NCBI GenBank assembly: GCA_020638695.1
Contig: JACKIB010000009.1
Span: forward strand, 161,118 to 225,117
Length of the DNA stretch: 64,000 bases
DNA from: Planctomycetota bacterium
GTDB lineage: Bacteria; Planctomycetota; UBA1135; UBA2386
Direction: 5' to 3'
The stretch's first letter is position 1, and every line of letters begins with the position of its first letter. The translations under genes were made by a program, and so were the position numbers. A model generated the notes under the pieces. That model worked only from the letters and a program-made list of their open reading frames with translations. It did no database searches and was not told where the DNA came from. Shown here piece after piece: positions 27,174 through 37,188 of the stretch.

Positions 27174-28325
27174 ATGCAACATCGAATCTCCACTTCCCTC
27201 GCAATCGCCGTCCTGAGCAGTGTCGGGCTGGCGCAGACGTACATCACCTCCCCCTTGGGTCTCGAGAACCAGGATGGCAGCAACAACGCCTCGTTGGGCG
27301 GCTACCCGTCGGGCCACTACCAGTACTTCGACGGCGACGTGCGCGGCAATGCCATGACCCTCAAGGGCATCGCCTATCGGCACGACAACTTGGTCTACAA
27401 CAGCACCAGCCAGGGTCAGGGCCGTTCGTTCACCAACGTCACGCTCGACGTGTCGCACTGCGACATGAACAGCCTGAAGTCCACCTTCACGCAGAACCCC
27501 ACGACCACGCCGACGCGCGTGTTCAACAACTCGGTGAGCTGGCCGACCCAGTCCGGCAAGCCGAAGAGCCTGCCTGCCGATTTCAGCATCGGGTTCCCGT
27601 TCGCTTCGAACTGGAACTACTCGGGCAACGCCGACATCTGCATGGACTTCGTGTTCACCGGCGGCACCCTGGCGAACAACGCCAGCTGGGGTACTTCCAC
27701 CTGGTCGTACTACTACGTCGACGGTGAGAACCCCTCGGCGTACAACTACGTCAAGTCGATCGAGTTCGGCTACAGCAGTACCGCGGGTGGCTGTGACGAC
27801 CGCAACTCGACCAACACCTATGGCGCGGGCATCAGCTCGGACATCTACTACTACAGCCCGACCTACTCGAACGCGAACTACGCCGGCAACCTGGTGTTCC
27901 GCCAGACGGGCAACTACTTCGGCCCGAACGCGGTCTGCCTGACCACGGTCGGCCTGCAGTCGATCCGGCAGGGCTGGGACTTCCCTGGCGTCAACTGCCA
28001 GAAGTCCTACCTGGATCCGCGCTTCATCGTGCTGACCATCACCCAGTCGGCGAGCAACACCGGTTCGCTGCCGCAGATCAGCGTCGGCGGTACCTACGGG
28101 ATTCCCGCTCCCCCCGGGATCTCGGGCATCGAGATCGCCACCCAGACCGCGTGGCAGGACACCGCGAACTTCCGGATGCTGCTCAGCTCGGCGGCGAGCT
28201 TGATCGTCCCGGCGGCGCCGAAGGCGGTGCGCAAGCAGCTGGTCTACTCCTCGAGCGTGACCGCAACCACCGGCTCGGGCCCGACCACCAGCAACGCGAA
28301 CATGGTGCTCCGCTACACCAAGTAG
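27174..28325 (+). CDS. Secreted hypothetical protein, paralogue of the one at 52507
   Basis: The 383-residue protein starts MQHRISTSLAIAVLSSVGLA, a signal peptide cleaved near AQ. The mature part begins TYITSPLGLENQDGSNNASL and alternates beta strands rich in Asn, Ser, Thr and Tyr: 'GIAYRHDNLVYNS', 'TNVTLDVSHCDMNSL', 'NADICMDFVFTGGTL' and several Tyr-rich loops. The same order of segments ('TSP.GL', 'R.D', 'V.WP', 'PFDF') is found in the protein at 52507, so they form a family, probably a beta-sandwich. No catalytic motif is visible. A terminator hairpin follows the stop. Confidence 0.75.
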   Translation: MQHRISTSLAIAVLSSVGLAQTYITSPLGLENQDGSNNASLGGYPSGHYQYFDGDVRGNAMTLKGIAYRHDNLVYNSTSQGQGRSFTNVTLDVSHCDMNSLKSTFTQNPTTTPTRVFNNSVSWPTQSGKPKSLPADFSIGFPFASNWNYSGNADICMDFVFTGGTLANNASWGTSTWSYYYVDGENPSAYNYVKSIEFGYSSTAGGCDDRNSTNTYGAGISSDIYYYSPTYSNANYAGNLVFRQTGNYFGPNAVCLTTVGLQSIRQGWDFPGVNCQKSYLDPRFIVLTITQSASNTGSLPQISVGGTYGIPAPPGISGIEIATQTAWQDTANFRMLLSSAASLIVPAAPKAVRKQLVYSSSVTATTGSGPTTSNANMVLRYTK

Positions 28326-28344
28326 TCGAGTCTGCTTCGCTCTT

Positions 28345-28413
28345 CCGCCCCGCCGTCCGCGGCTGTCGATCGACTGTCGATCCGCAGCTCGGGCGGCGGG
28401 GCGGCGTCGTTTT
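28345..28413 (+). terminator. Intrinsic terminator-like structure
   Basis: CCGCCCCGCCG at 28345-28355 pairs with CGGCGGGGCGG at 28394-28404 (11 bp). The loop itself contains repeated GTCGATC sequences, and TTTT follows at 28410-28413. It lies 20 bases after the stop of the secreted-protein gene. Confidence 0.7.
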
Positions 28414-28415
28414 GG

Positions 28416-28502
28416 TAGCCCGGACTGTTCATGACCGGCTGCGGCGATCGCGGGTGCTGGAAGGCGCCGAGCTGGGTTGTCGTTGTGTGGCGCAGACTCC
28501 AG
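28416..28502. repeat. Fused remnants of CTAG elements A and B
   Basis: The left end reads TAGCCCGGACTGTTCATGA, as in element A; the right part (GGGTGCTGGAAGGCGCCG to TGTGTGGCGCAGACTCC) is the end of element B. Interior sequence of both is missing. It abuts the stop codon of the minus-strand glycosyltransferase gene. Confidence 0.6.
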
Positions 28503-28503
28503 G

Positions 28504-30165
28504 TCAACGCCGCTCCGCGCGTACGCGCGCGAAGATCGAAAGGTCGATCTGCAGTCCGGCGAGGTGTGGCGAGTCGGCGGGGCTGAACACGCCCACGAAG
28601 CGACCGGCTCCGGCGGTGCGTTCGAGCTTGCCCAGTTGCTGGACCAGGCGTTGGCTCCACCCGGTCACCAGCAAGACGGCGTAGTGCCGCTTCGTGAGCT
28701 CGAGCTCGGGGAAGCGAGCCGCGGCGCGGCGCAGGAAGTCGTCGAGTTCGTCTCGGTGCCCCGCCGACTTGTCGTCGATCGTCAGGGTCCAGGAATCGTT
28801 GACCAGCACCGTGCTGCGCCCCCACGCGAAGCGGAACACGCCCTGCTCCATCGGTTCACGGCGGTAGTTCGCACCCGCGAACATCGGGGCCAACGAGTAG
28901 TACGTCTGCACGTCCATCAACACCGGGTGCCCCGCGTCGCGGAAGCGATGAAGCTGCACGAGGGTCTGTTCCACCGCGCTTCGCCGCAACACCAATTCGT
29001 CCAACGGGCGCGGGAACCGCTCGGTGATGCCGGCCAGGTCGTTCAGCGGACGGTGCCCCACCAGCAGCAGCACCACGGCCAGCCCCGACCCCACACCGAC
29101 CCAGCGCCGCGCCGCGCCGACACATGCGGTGGCCACGTGGCCGATCGGCAGCGCCAGCAACGGCAGCAAGTACATCGAGTGCCGGGTGAAACTGAACGGG
29201 TACTTGAAGGTCCGCGCCGCAGCCACGCCGATCAGCAGGGCGAAGGTCGCGATCAGTCCAGCGAGCCGAGGCAGTCGTCCGCCCCACAGACCGGACGCGA
29301 TCCCGCAGCCGAGCAACAGCAGCAGCCCCACTTCCCACTCCTCGATCAGCACGTAGCGCGCCACGCCGACGAGGTGGAACCAGACTTCGAGGAACTCCAT
29401 GCCGTGGATGAAGTGCGGCTTGAGCCACCCCTCGACCGCTTGGCGTTGCAGTTCCTGACCCTCGAGGTTGGGCGCGATGTGCCACATCCACAGTCCGGCC
29501 ATCGCGAGCAATGCGGGTGCGCTGCCGGCGAGCAGTGGCAGCACTTGTCGGCGCGGGATGCTGCGCAGCAAGAGCCCCGTACCGAGCGCCAGCCCCACGG
29601 CGCCGACCGCGAGGAATGCGCTGTAGTGGGTCGACACCGCGAGCAGCAGCGCGACGCCGTAGCCCGCCAACGGCCGCTTGCCGCCGCCGCGCAGGTAGGC
29701 GGCGAGCTGCCACAGGGCGAGCGCCAGCAGCAACACCAGCAGGGAGTACGGCCGCAACACCCGCGCCTGCTGGATCGCTCCGCTGGACAGTGCCGCGAGC
29801 AGTGCGGCGGCGAGTCCGGCCGGCGCCGCCGACATCGCGCGGCCGGCGGCGAACAGCGCGTAGATCGCCCCGGTGCTGGCGAGCAGCGACACCCAGCGCA
29901 GTGCGTCGAAGTCGTGGGTGAGCACCGACAGGCCGCGCAGGATCGCGTAGTAGAGCGGTGGGTGGGCGTTGGCCCGCAGCTCGTCCCAGAACGAGGTCGG
30001 ACCGAGCGCTGCCTGCAGGTAGATCCCCTCGTCCGGATTCAGCCAGAACTCGCCGGTGCCGTGCCAGCGCAGCGCGAACCCCAGCGCGGTGATCCCCAGC
30101 GCGAGCCACCAGGAGTGAGTGTCGAGCCACGCGAGCGCGCGGCCGGGCGGCGGTTCGGTGCTCAT
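28504..30165 (-). CDS. GT-C fold membrane glycosyltransferase (family 39-like)
   Basis: The 553-residue protein has about ten membrane helices over residues 17-390. The first external loop contains FWLNPDEGIYLQAALG with the Asp-Glu pair expected of the lipid-linked sugar site of GT-C enzymes, followed by 'NAHPPLYYAILRGLSVLT'. Helical stretches include 'LAAALLAALSSG' and 'GYGVALLLAVSTHYS'. A soluble C-terminal part of about 150 residues ('AVEQTLVQLHRFRDAGHPVL') ends in 'ARVRAERR'. The family transfers sugar from a polyprenyl phosphate donor to protein or lipid at the outer face of the membrane. The start overlaps the kinase stop by four bases (ATGA). Confidence 0.82.
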   Translation of the reverse strand: MSTEPPPGRALAWLDTHSWWLALGITALGFALRWHGTGEFWLNPDEGIYLQAALGPTSFWDELRANAHPPLYYAILRGLSVLTHDFDALRWVSLLASTGAIYALFAAGRAMSAAPAGLAAALLAALSSGAIQQARVLRPYSLLVLLLALALWQLAAYLRGGGKRPLAGYGVALLLAVSTHYSAFLAVGAVGLALGTGLLLRSIPRRQVLPLLAGSAPALLAMAGLWMWHIAPNLEGQELQRQAVEGWLKPHFIHGMEFLEVWFHLVGVARYVLIEEWEVGLLLLLGCGIASGLWGGRLPRLAGLIATFALLIGVAAARTFKYPFSFTRHSMYLLPLLALPIGHVATACVGAARRWVGVGSGLAVVLLLVGHRPLNDLAGITERFPRPLDELVLRRSAVEQTLVQLHRFRDAGHPVLMDVQTYYSLAPMFAGANYRREPMEQGVFRFAWGRSTVLVNDSWTLTIDDKSAGHRDELDDFLRRAAARFPELELTKRHYAVLLVTGWSQRLVQQLGKLERTAGAGRFVGVFSPADSPHLAGLQIDLSIFARVRAERR

Positions 30166-33100
30166 GACGCGGTGCTTCGCAACAGGGCGCGGAACCGGCG
30201 GCGAACCCCGCCGCGTGGCAGCCCGCGGTAGATCCGCTGCTCGAGCTCTTCGGCCGCCGCGGCGCGACCGCTGGTGCGCAGCAGCCGCCGGTAGAGGTGG
30301 AGTGGAACGGTCACGTCCTGGGCCAACTGATCGGCCTCGTCGAGTCGCCCGAGCTCGATCAGCCAACCGATCCGAAGTGCCGGCACGCCGAGCTGCTCGA
30401 TCTCCTGGCCGAGTTCGCTGCGCTCGTCCTCGGTGGGCAGCCCACGGCATCGCACCAGATCGAGGCGCGCGACCAATCGGGTCAGCTGGTCGCCTGGACC
30501 GGCGGCCAGCTCCAGCGCCAGTTCGAGGTGGGGGATCGCCGCTGCCGGATCACCCCACAGCAGTTCTTGCTCGCCGAGGAACAGGTGCGCCTTGGTCTGG
30601 CTGCGCACGTTGTGCAGCCGCCGTCCGCGCACCAGCGCTTCCTCGAGCATCGCCCGCGCCGTCGGGCGATTGCCGAGCACCGCGTGCACGTGGCCGCGGT
30701 GCAGTAGCACGCGCAGCTGGCCGATTCCCGAGCCAGCCGCCGCGAACATCTGCTCGGCGCCGTCGAGTCGCTCCAGTGCGCTGGTGAACCGGCTGCCGAG
30801 TGCTTCGAGCCGCGCGAGATCGACGAACAGGTGGCCGCGCAGCTCTTCGTGTCCCGGCGGCAGGATCTGCAGCGCGGTGTGCACCTGCGTGAGCGCGCGT
30901 TCGGTCTGTCCCATGTAGCCGAGTGCCCGGGCGCGGATGCTCAGGATGCGGGCACGCAACAGGTGGTCCGGGTCCTGCAGCAGCTGTCCGGCGCCTTCCA
31001 GTTCGCGTTCCACCTCGGCGAACCTCCCGCGCTCGAGCTCGAGCTTGGCCATCGCGGTGCGTGCCTCGACCAATTCGTGGGTCGCCGCGAGCCGCTCGGC
31101 CAGGCAGCTCGCCTTGCGGAAGCTGACCAGGGCGCGCGGTTCCCGGCCGAGCAGCTCCTCGGTCCGCCCGGTGAGCATGTGGAACCGCAGCCACTGGACC
31201 AGTCGTTGTTGGTCGCGCGGCAGGGCCTGCAGGTGGCGGCGCAGCCGGCGGGTCGCATCGACGCTCGACTGCCGCGAGCCGGTTGCGGTGAGGTGTGCCA
31301 GGCCGTCGAGCAGCGGTTCGATCGCCGCCGCGTGTTCGCCGGCGTCCGACAGGTGCGTGCCGATCTCCAGCGGGGCCGCGCCGCGGTCCTCGAGCACCCA
31401 CGCGGCGGTGCGGTGCAAGCGGCGCAGCGCCTCGGGCGAGGCAAGTTCGAGCGTGCGCGCGCGGAAGTCGCGGTGGCGGAAGCGGCCGATACCGCGCTGC
31501 GTCACCACGATCCGGTTCTGGAACACCGACAGGGCTTCCAGCACCGCCAATTCGCTCTGGCCGGTCAGTGCAGCCAGATCGGAGATCGGGAAGGTGTCGC
31601 CGAGCACCGCGGCGGCCAGGTGCACGAACCGCTGCGGACTGGTCAGCTGGGACAACCGTTGCGCGAGCCGTTGCAGCAGCGCTCCCGCAGGGCGCACGTC
31701 GGGGATCGGGCTGACCATGCGGTAGGCCCCGGCCCGGCCGGCGAGCTTGCCTTCGTCGGCCAGCAGCGCGAACGCGTCGAGCAGGTTGCCGGGGCTTCCG
31801 GCGAGTGTCGCATAGGCGCGTTCGACCAGTTCGCGGGGTGCGGCGTGCCCGGCGAAGGTGCTGCGCGCCAACTGCAGGAAGTCGTCGAGCTCCAACCCGT
31901 GCAGCGGTAGGTGCACCACGCCGGGGGGCACCGCCATGCCGTCGAGCCCCACCAGCAGCAGCAAGATCCTGTGGTTCGCAGACGCGTCGACCAACAGCCG
32001 CACCACCAGGGCCGCGGTGGTGCTGAGCTGCTCGGCGAGGTCGACGCGCAACACCAAGGTGGCATCGCCGCGCATCAGGTCCAGCAGCTGCCGCGCCAGC
32101 AGCTCCGCGCGTTCCTCCGGGCTCGGCCCGTCGTCCGTGCCGCACACCACCGCGGCAAGTCGTTGCGCCTCGGCATCGTGCAGGGTGCCGTGTGCGGCGA
32201 TCCGCACGGTCAGCCGCTCCAGTGCCTGTGGCGAGCCGGGTCGATCGCCGTGCAGAAACCAATCGAGCAGCATGTCGGTGAACGGCGCGGCGCGCTGGAT
32301 GCCGGCACCGCCCTTGGCTTCGCCGCCGAGGAACGTCACGTCGGCGCGTCGCTCCAGGTGCCCATCGAGCCAGTGGTCGAGCAGGCGCCGCCGCCCCATG
32401 CTGGATGGACCGGTGATCAGCGCGGTGCTGCCGTGGCCGGCGCGGGCCTCGCGCAGCAGGGTGTCCAACCGCCGCAACTCGGCCCTTCGGTTGACGAACG
32501 GGTGGTCGGTGTTGCGCCGCATCGCGCGGAGCCGGCGGCGCGAGGCCAGCTGCGGTGCGCGCGTCTCGTGTGCCACCCAGTAGCGCGAGGCCTCGCCGGC
32601 CGCCAGCGTCTCGGCGAGATCCGCGGCGCTCTGCGGGCGCGCCGCCGGATCCTTGGCCAGCAGATCGAGCACGACTTGCTCGAGGAACGCGGAGATTCGC
32701 GGTTTGAAGTGCGAGGGACGAGGTGGTGAGCGGGTGAGGTGGGCGTGGATGATCTCGTCGGCGTCGCGGCACGCCGCTTCGAACGGGTGGCGTCCGGTCG
32801 CTACTTCGAACAGCACGACACCGAGTGCGTAGAGGTCGCTCAGCGGCGTCGAGGGTTCGCCGCGCAGCGTCTCCGGCGCCGCGTAGGCCAGGCTGCCGAA
32901 GAACCCACTGCCGCTGCCGCTGTCGCTGCCGCCCTGCGTCACGTCCCCGCCGCGTGCCCGCGCCCGCGCCGGGGCGATCCGGCGCGCCAGGCCGAGGTCC
33001 ATCAGCTTGACGTGTCCTTCCTCGGTCAGCGCGAGGTTCTCCGGTTTGATGTCGCGGTGCACCAGCCCGGCGTCGTGCACCGCGGCGAGTCCACGTGCCG

Positions 33101-33521
33101 CGTCGAGTCCGATCCGGCGCGCGAGATCCTCGACCACCGACCCGGATGCGCGCAGCACTTCGCGCAGGCTGCGGCCGTGCACCAGCTCCATCACCAGGTA
33201 GGTGATCGGGACGCCGAGCACCGGGATCGACTCGACCGCGTAGATCTCGACCACCTGATCGCTGCGGATCGCGCGGCCCCGCTGACCCTCCGCGGCCAGC
33301 CGCGACTGCGCATCCGGATCGGCGAGCAGTTCGCGCCGCAGGTACTTGACCGCCACTTCACTGCCCGCCGGCAGGTCGCCGAAGCGGCGCTCGAGGCGCG
33401 CCCGGTACACCGTGCCGCTCGAACCTTGACCGAGCTCCTCCAGCAACTGGAAATGGCCGGCGAAGGCCGCCCCGACCTGATCGGGAGACCTGGCGGGAGG
33501 GTGGGCGGAGGTCGGGTCCAT
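30162..33521 (-). CDS. Cytosolic Ser/Thr kinase with ATPase-like and TPR regions
   Basis: The 1119-residue protein has a kinase domain with glycine loop GQGSSGTVY (31-39), Lys59, HRDIKPEN (155-162) and DLG (175-177) in place of DFG. From about 340 follows an AAA_16/PknK-like region, 'FVNRRAELRRLDTLLREARA', in which the expected P-loop reads GPSSMGRRR (371-379), lacking the invariant Lys and Ser/Thr. The final 450 residues are TPR-like ('GEHAAAIEPLLDGLAHL', 'LGYMGQTERALTQVHTALQI'). There is no membrane segment. The start at 33521 is chosen over a longer frame that lacks conserved content. It is followed by the coupled glycosyltransferase gene and is divergent from cysS. Confidence 0.85.
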   Translation of the reverse strand: MDPTSAHPPARSPDQVGAAFAGHFQLLEELGQGSSGTVYRARLERRFGDLPAGSEVAVKYLRRELLADPDAQSRLAAEGQRGRAIRSDQVVEIYAVESIPVLGVPITYLVMELVHGRSLREVLRASGSVVEDLARRIGLDAARGLAAVHDAGLVHRDIKPENLALTEEGHVKLMDLGLARRIAPARARARGGDVTQGGSDSGSGSGFFGSLAYAAPETLRGEPSTPLSDLYALGVVLFEVATGRHPFEAACRDADEIIHAHLTRSPPRPSHFKPRISAFLEQVVLDLLAKDPAARPQSAADLAETLAAGEASRYWVAHETRAPQLASRRRLRAMRRNTDHPFVNRRAELRRLDTLLREARAGHGSTALITGPSSMGRRRLLDHWLDGHLERRADVTFLGGEAKGGAGIQRAAPFTDMLLDWFLHGDRPGSPQALERLTVRIAAHGTLHDAEAQRLAAVVCGTDDGPSPEERAELLARQLLDLMRGDATLVLRVDLAEQLSTTAALVVRLLVDASANHRILLLLVGLDGMAVPPGVVHLPLHGLELDDFLQLARSTFAGHAAPRELVERAYATLAGSPGNLLDAFALLADEGKLAGRAGAYRMVSPIPDVRPAGALLQRLAQRLSQLTSPQRFVHLAAAVLGDTFPISDLAALTGQSELAVLEALSVFQNRIVVTQRGIGRFRHRDFRARTLELASPEALRRLHRTAAWVLEDRGAAPLEIGTHLSDAGEHAAAIEPLLDGLAHLTATGSRQSSVDATRRLRRHLQALPRDQQRLVQWLRFHMLTGRTEELLGREPRALVSFRKASCLAERLAATHELVEARTAMAKLELERGRFAEVERELEGAGQLLQDPDHLLRARILSIRARALGYMGQTERALTQVHTALQILPPGHEELRGHLFVDLARLEALGSRFTSALERLDGAEQMFAAAGSGIGQLRVLLHRGHVHAVLGNRPTARAMLEEALVRGRRLHNVRSQTKAHLFLGEQELLWGDPAAAIPHLELALELAAGPGDQLTRLVARLDLVRCRGLPTEDERSELGQEIEQLGVPALRIGWLIELGRLDEADQLAQDVTVPLHLYRRLLRTSGRAAAAEELEQRIYRGLPRGGVRRRFRALLRSTAS

Positions 33522-33648
33522 GCCGAGCGCACAGAGGCTACTCGCGGTCCGGTGGGTTTTCCTGCTGCCGACCTCCGTCGATCGGTTCCACCGGGCGTCG
33601 CTTTCGCCCGGGCAATCCCGAGGCGCGTCTGGCATCATCGCGAGACCC

Positions 33649-35085
<1,437 letters not shown>

Positions 35086-35157
35086 GGGCGTGGCGGGGGA
35101 TCGGACTTGACGGGCGCCCGGGAGGCCGTCACATTCTGCGCCTTCGTCGATCCCTGC

Positions 35158-35255
35158 GGGAGCGGATCGGGGCTGGTGTCTCGCCTGGTCTTCAAAACCA
35201 GTGGGGGTCGTCTCAAGACGGTCCCGGTGGGTTCGATTCCCATGCGCTCCCGCCA
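35158..35255 (+). tRNA. selC: Selenocysteine tRNA (anticodon TCA)
   Basis: The 98-base sequence begins GGGAGCG and ends with the pairing CGCTCCC, then G and CCA encoded in the genome. The anticodon arm CTGGT-CTTCAAA-ACCAG has anticodon TCA, and the T arm contains GGTTCGATTCCC. The long variable arm (GTGGGGGTCGTCTCAAGACG region) and enlarged D arm, aligned by eye, follow the bacterial tRNA-Sec plan as in E. coli selC. It reads UGA as selenocysteine when SelB and a SECIS element are present. No selA, selB or selD gene is in the window. Confidence 0.93.
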
Positions 35256-35320
35256 CTCCGCCCGCCAGGTTGCGGGCGTTGCAGCCCGCGGCAGGCTGGC
35301 GGTCGTGCGCCGCTCCGCGG

Positions 35321-35520
35321 CCTTGGATGCGGCCTTGGCCGCGATAGGCTGCACGGGCCGCGGATCGTGCCGGCCCGCGGAGACTCTCCGGTACCTGGGA
35401 GGCTGATTCTCCAGCGGGCAGCGGCCCCGGAAGCTCCAACGAGCAAGCGGCCGAGGCCTCGTGGCGGCGCGGAGCGCCGCTCTCACCCAAGGCCTTGGAT
35501 GCGGCCTTGGCCGCGATAGG
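35321..35520. repeat. Repeat E, copy 1, flanked by an exact 28-bp direct repeat
   Basis: Identical 28-bp sequences at 35321-35348 and 35493-35520, each containing GCGGCCTTGGCCGCGATAGG, bracket about 145 bp of GC-rich DNA. Related sequence occurs inverted at 52028-52216 and direct at 59041-59143. It fills most of the 333-bp gap between tRNA-Sec and nqrM. There is no convincing coding frame. Confidence 0.7.
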
Positions 35521-35588
35521 TTTCTGCCAACCCTGGACTCGAAACTGCTCGCCCCGCCGTTAGCCTTGAAGGTCTACCCCCCGCCGCC

Positions 35589-35777
35589 GTGTTCGAGATT
35601 CTCGTTCCCGTACTGATCTTCGTCATCCCCGTCATGGCCGTCGTCGTCCTGACGTTGGTGTCCGGCCGTCGGCTGCAGGGATCGTGCGGTGGAGTGGGTC
35701 CCGACGGCTCGTGCACGCGCTGCGGGAAACCCGCGGCGGAGATCCCGGCGGGGCGCGACCGCAGCGCATGTGAGTGA
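35589..35777 (+). CDS. nqrM: Na+-Nqr maturation protein NqrM (DUF539)
   Basis: The 62-residue protein has one N-terminal membrane helix (IFVIPVMAVVVLTLV) followed by the family's Cys motif: 'LQGSCGGVGPDGSCTRCG' with Cys33, Cys42 and Cys45. NqrM is needed to deliver iron to the Cys4 centre formed by NqrD and NqrE. The GTG at 35589 gives the expected full helix; an ATG at 35634 would cut it short. It lies 49 bases before nqrA, which fits its job, although in many genomes it follows nqrF. Confidence 0.8.
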   Translation: MFEILVPVLIFVIPVMAVVVLTLVSGRRLQGSCGGVGPDGSCTRCGKPAAEIPAGRDRSACE

Positions 35778-35826
35778 GCTTCACGCCTCGGGTTTGGACG
35801 AGACCGGAGCGGAACACCGATCACGG

Positions 35827-37185
35827 ATGACTACCTACACGATCAAGAAGGGCTTCGACATCCGCCTCACGGGGGCGGCCCAGCCGCGCATGGACCAGGC
35901 TCCCGAGCCTGCCACGGTGCGCGTGAGTGCGCTCGAGTTCCCCGGCCTGAAGCCCAAACCGGTGGTTGCCGAGGGCGACGCGGTGCGCACCGGCGACCGT
36001 TTGTTCTTCGACAAGAGCGACCCCGACACGGCCCTGTTGTCGCCCGCCACCGGGAAGGTGACCAAGGTCGAACTCGGCGCGCGGCGCGCGCTGCAGTGGA
36101 TCGAGATCGCGGTCGACTCGGCCGATCGATTCGCCGAAGTGCCGACCGTCACCGTCGACCAGTTGTCGAGCCTGGGCCGGGACGAGTTGATCCGGCGATT
36201 GAAGGGCAGTGGGCTGTGGCCGTTGCTGCGCCAGCGCCCGATCGGCCGGCTGTGCGATGCGAGCAAGACGCCGTCGGCTATCTACGTCAACGGGATGGAC
36301 ACCGAGCCGTTGGCCGCTGATCCGGCGGTTGCCTGCCTCGGTCGCGGCGCCGAGCTGCAGGCGGGGATCGACGTGTTGCGCGCGCTCACCGACGGCAAGG
36401 TCTACCTCACGGTCGCGGCAGGACGTACACCCCCGGACGAGTTCCGCAACCTCCGCGGCGTCGAGGTGCGGGGGTTCGCCGGGCCGCATCCCGCGGGGCT
36501 CGTGGGGACGCACATCTCCCGCATCGCGCCGCTCGGCGAGGGCGAAGTGGCGTGGTTCCTGAAGGTGCAGGAGGCGGCGCTGATCGGCGCCTGGGTGCGT
36601 GACGGTCGCTACCCGGCGGTGCGCACCGTCGCAGTGGCCGGCAGCCGCGCGCCGACGCAGCAGTACTACAGGGTGCGGCAGGGCGCAGCGCTGTCGGTGC
36701 TCACCGGCGGCAACCCGGTGACCGGCGACGTCCGAGTGATCAACGGCACGGTGCTCAACGGCGTGAAGGTCGCGCCCGACGGCTACCTGGGGTTCTATGC
36801 CAACACGGTGACCCTCATTCCCGAGGGTGGCGACACGCGCGACATGTTCGGCTGGGGACTGCCGGGTTTCGGCAAGCTCAGCGCCTCGCGGTCGGTGTTC
36901 TCCTGGCTCACCCCCAAACCCGCCTACGATCTGGATGCCCGGCTGAATGGCGGCGTGCGACCGATCGTCAACATCGGTTCGTGGGACCGCGTCATGCCGC
37001 TCGACATCTACCCGACCTACCTGGTGCGGGCCATCCAAGCCGGTGATGTCGAGGAGGCGCTCAAGCTCGGGTTGCTCGAGGTCACGGAAGAAGACGTGGC
37101 CCTGTGCACCTTCGTCGACCACTGCAAGATCGAGGTCGGCGACATCATCCGCAAGGGTCTCGACATGTACGAGAAGGAAGCCTAG
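35827..37185 (+). CDS. nqrA: Na+-translocating NADH:quinone reductase subunit A
   Basis: The 452-residue protein is the soluble subunit NqrA on the cytoplasmic side of the complex. Its start MTTYTIKKGFDIRLTGAAQP is the family's usual 'i.ikkGldipl.G' and has GGATGA-like context. Recognisable segments are 'LKPKPVVAEGDAVRTGDRLF', 'FDKSDPDTALLSPATGKVT' (a biotinyl-lipoyl-like fold), 'GLWPLLRQRPIG' and the C-terminal 'DIYPTYLVRAIQAGDVEEAL' with 'CTFVDHCKIEVGDIIRKGLD'. It is followed after three bases by nqrB. No flavin attachment site is expected here. Confidence 0.96.
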   Translation: MTTYTIKKGFDIRLTGAAQPRMDQAPEPATVRVSALEFPGLKPKPVVAEGDAVRTGDRLFFDKSDPDTALLSPATGKVTKVELGARRALQWIEIAVDSADRFAEVPTVTVDQLSSLGRDELIRRLKGSGLWPLLRQRPIGRLCDASKTPSAIYVNGMDTEPLAADPAVACLGRGAELQAGIDVLRALTDGKVYLTVAAGRTPPDEFRNLRGVEVRGFAGPHPAGLVGTHISRIAPLGEGEVAWFLKVQEAALIGAWVRDGRYPAVRTVAVAGSRAPTQQYYRVRQGAALSVLTGGNPVTGDVRVINGTVLNGVKVAPDGYLGFYANTVTLIPEGGDTRDMFGWGLPGFGKLSASRSVFSWLTPKPAYDLDARLNGGVRPIVNIGSWDRVMPLDIYPTYLVRAIQAGDVEEALKLGLLEVTEEDVALCTFVDHCKIEVGDIIRKGLDMYEKEA

Positions 37186-37188
37186 CGC

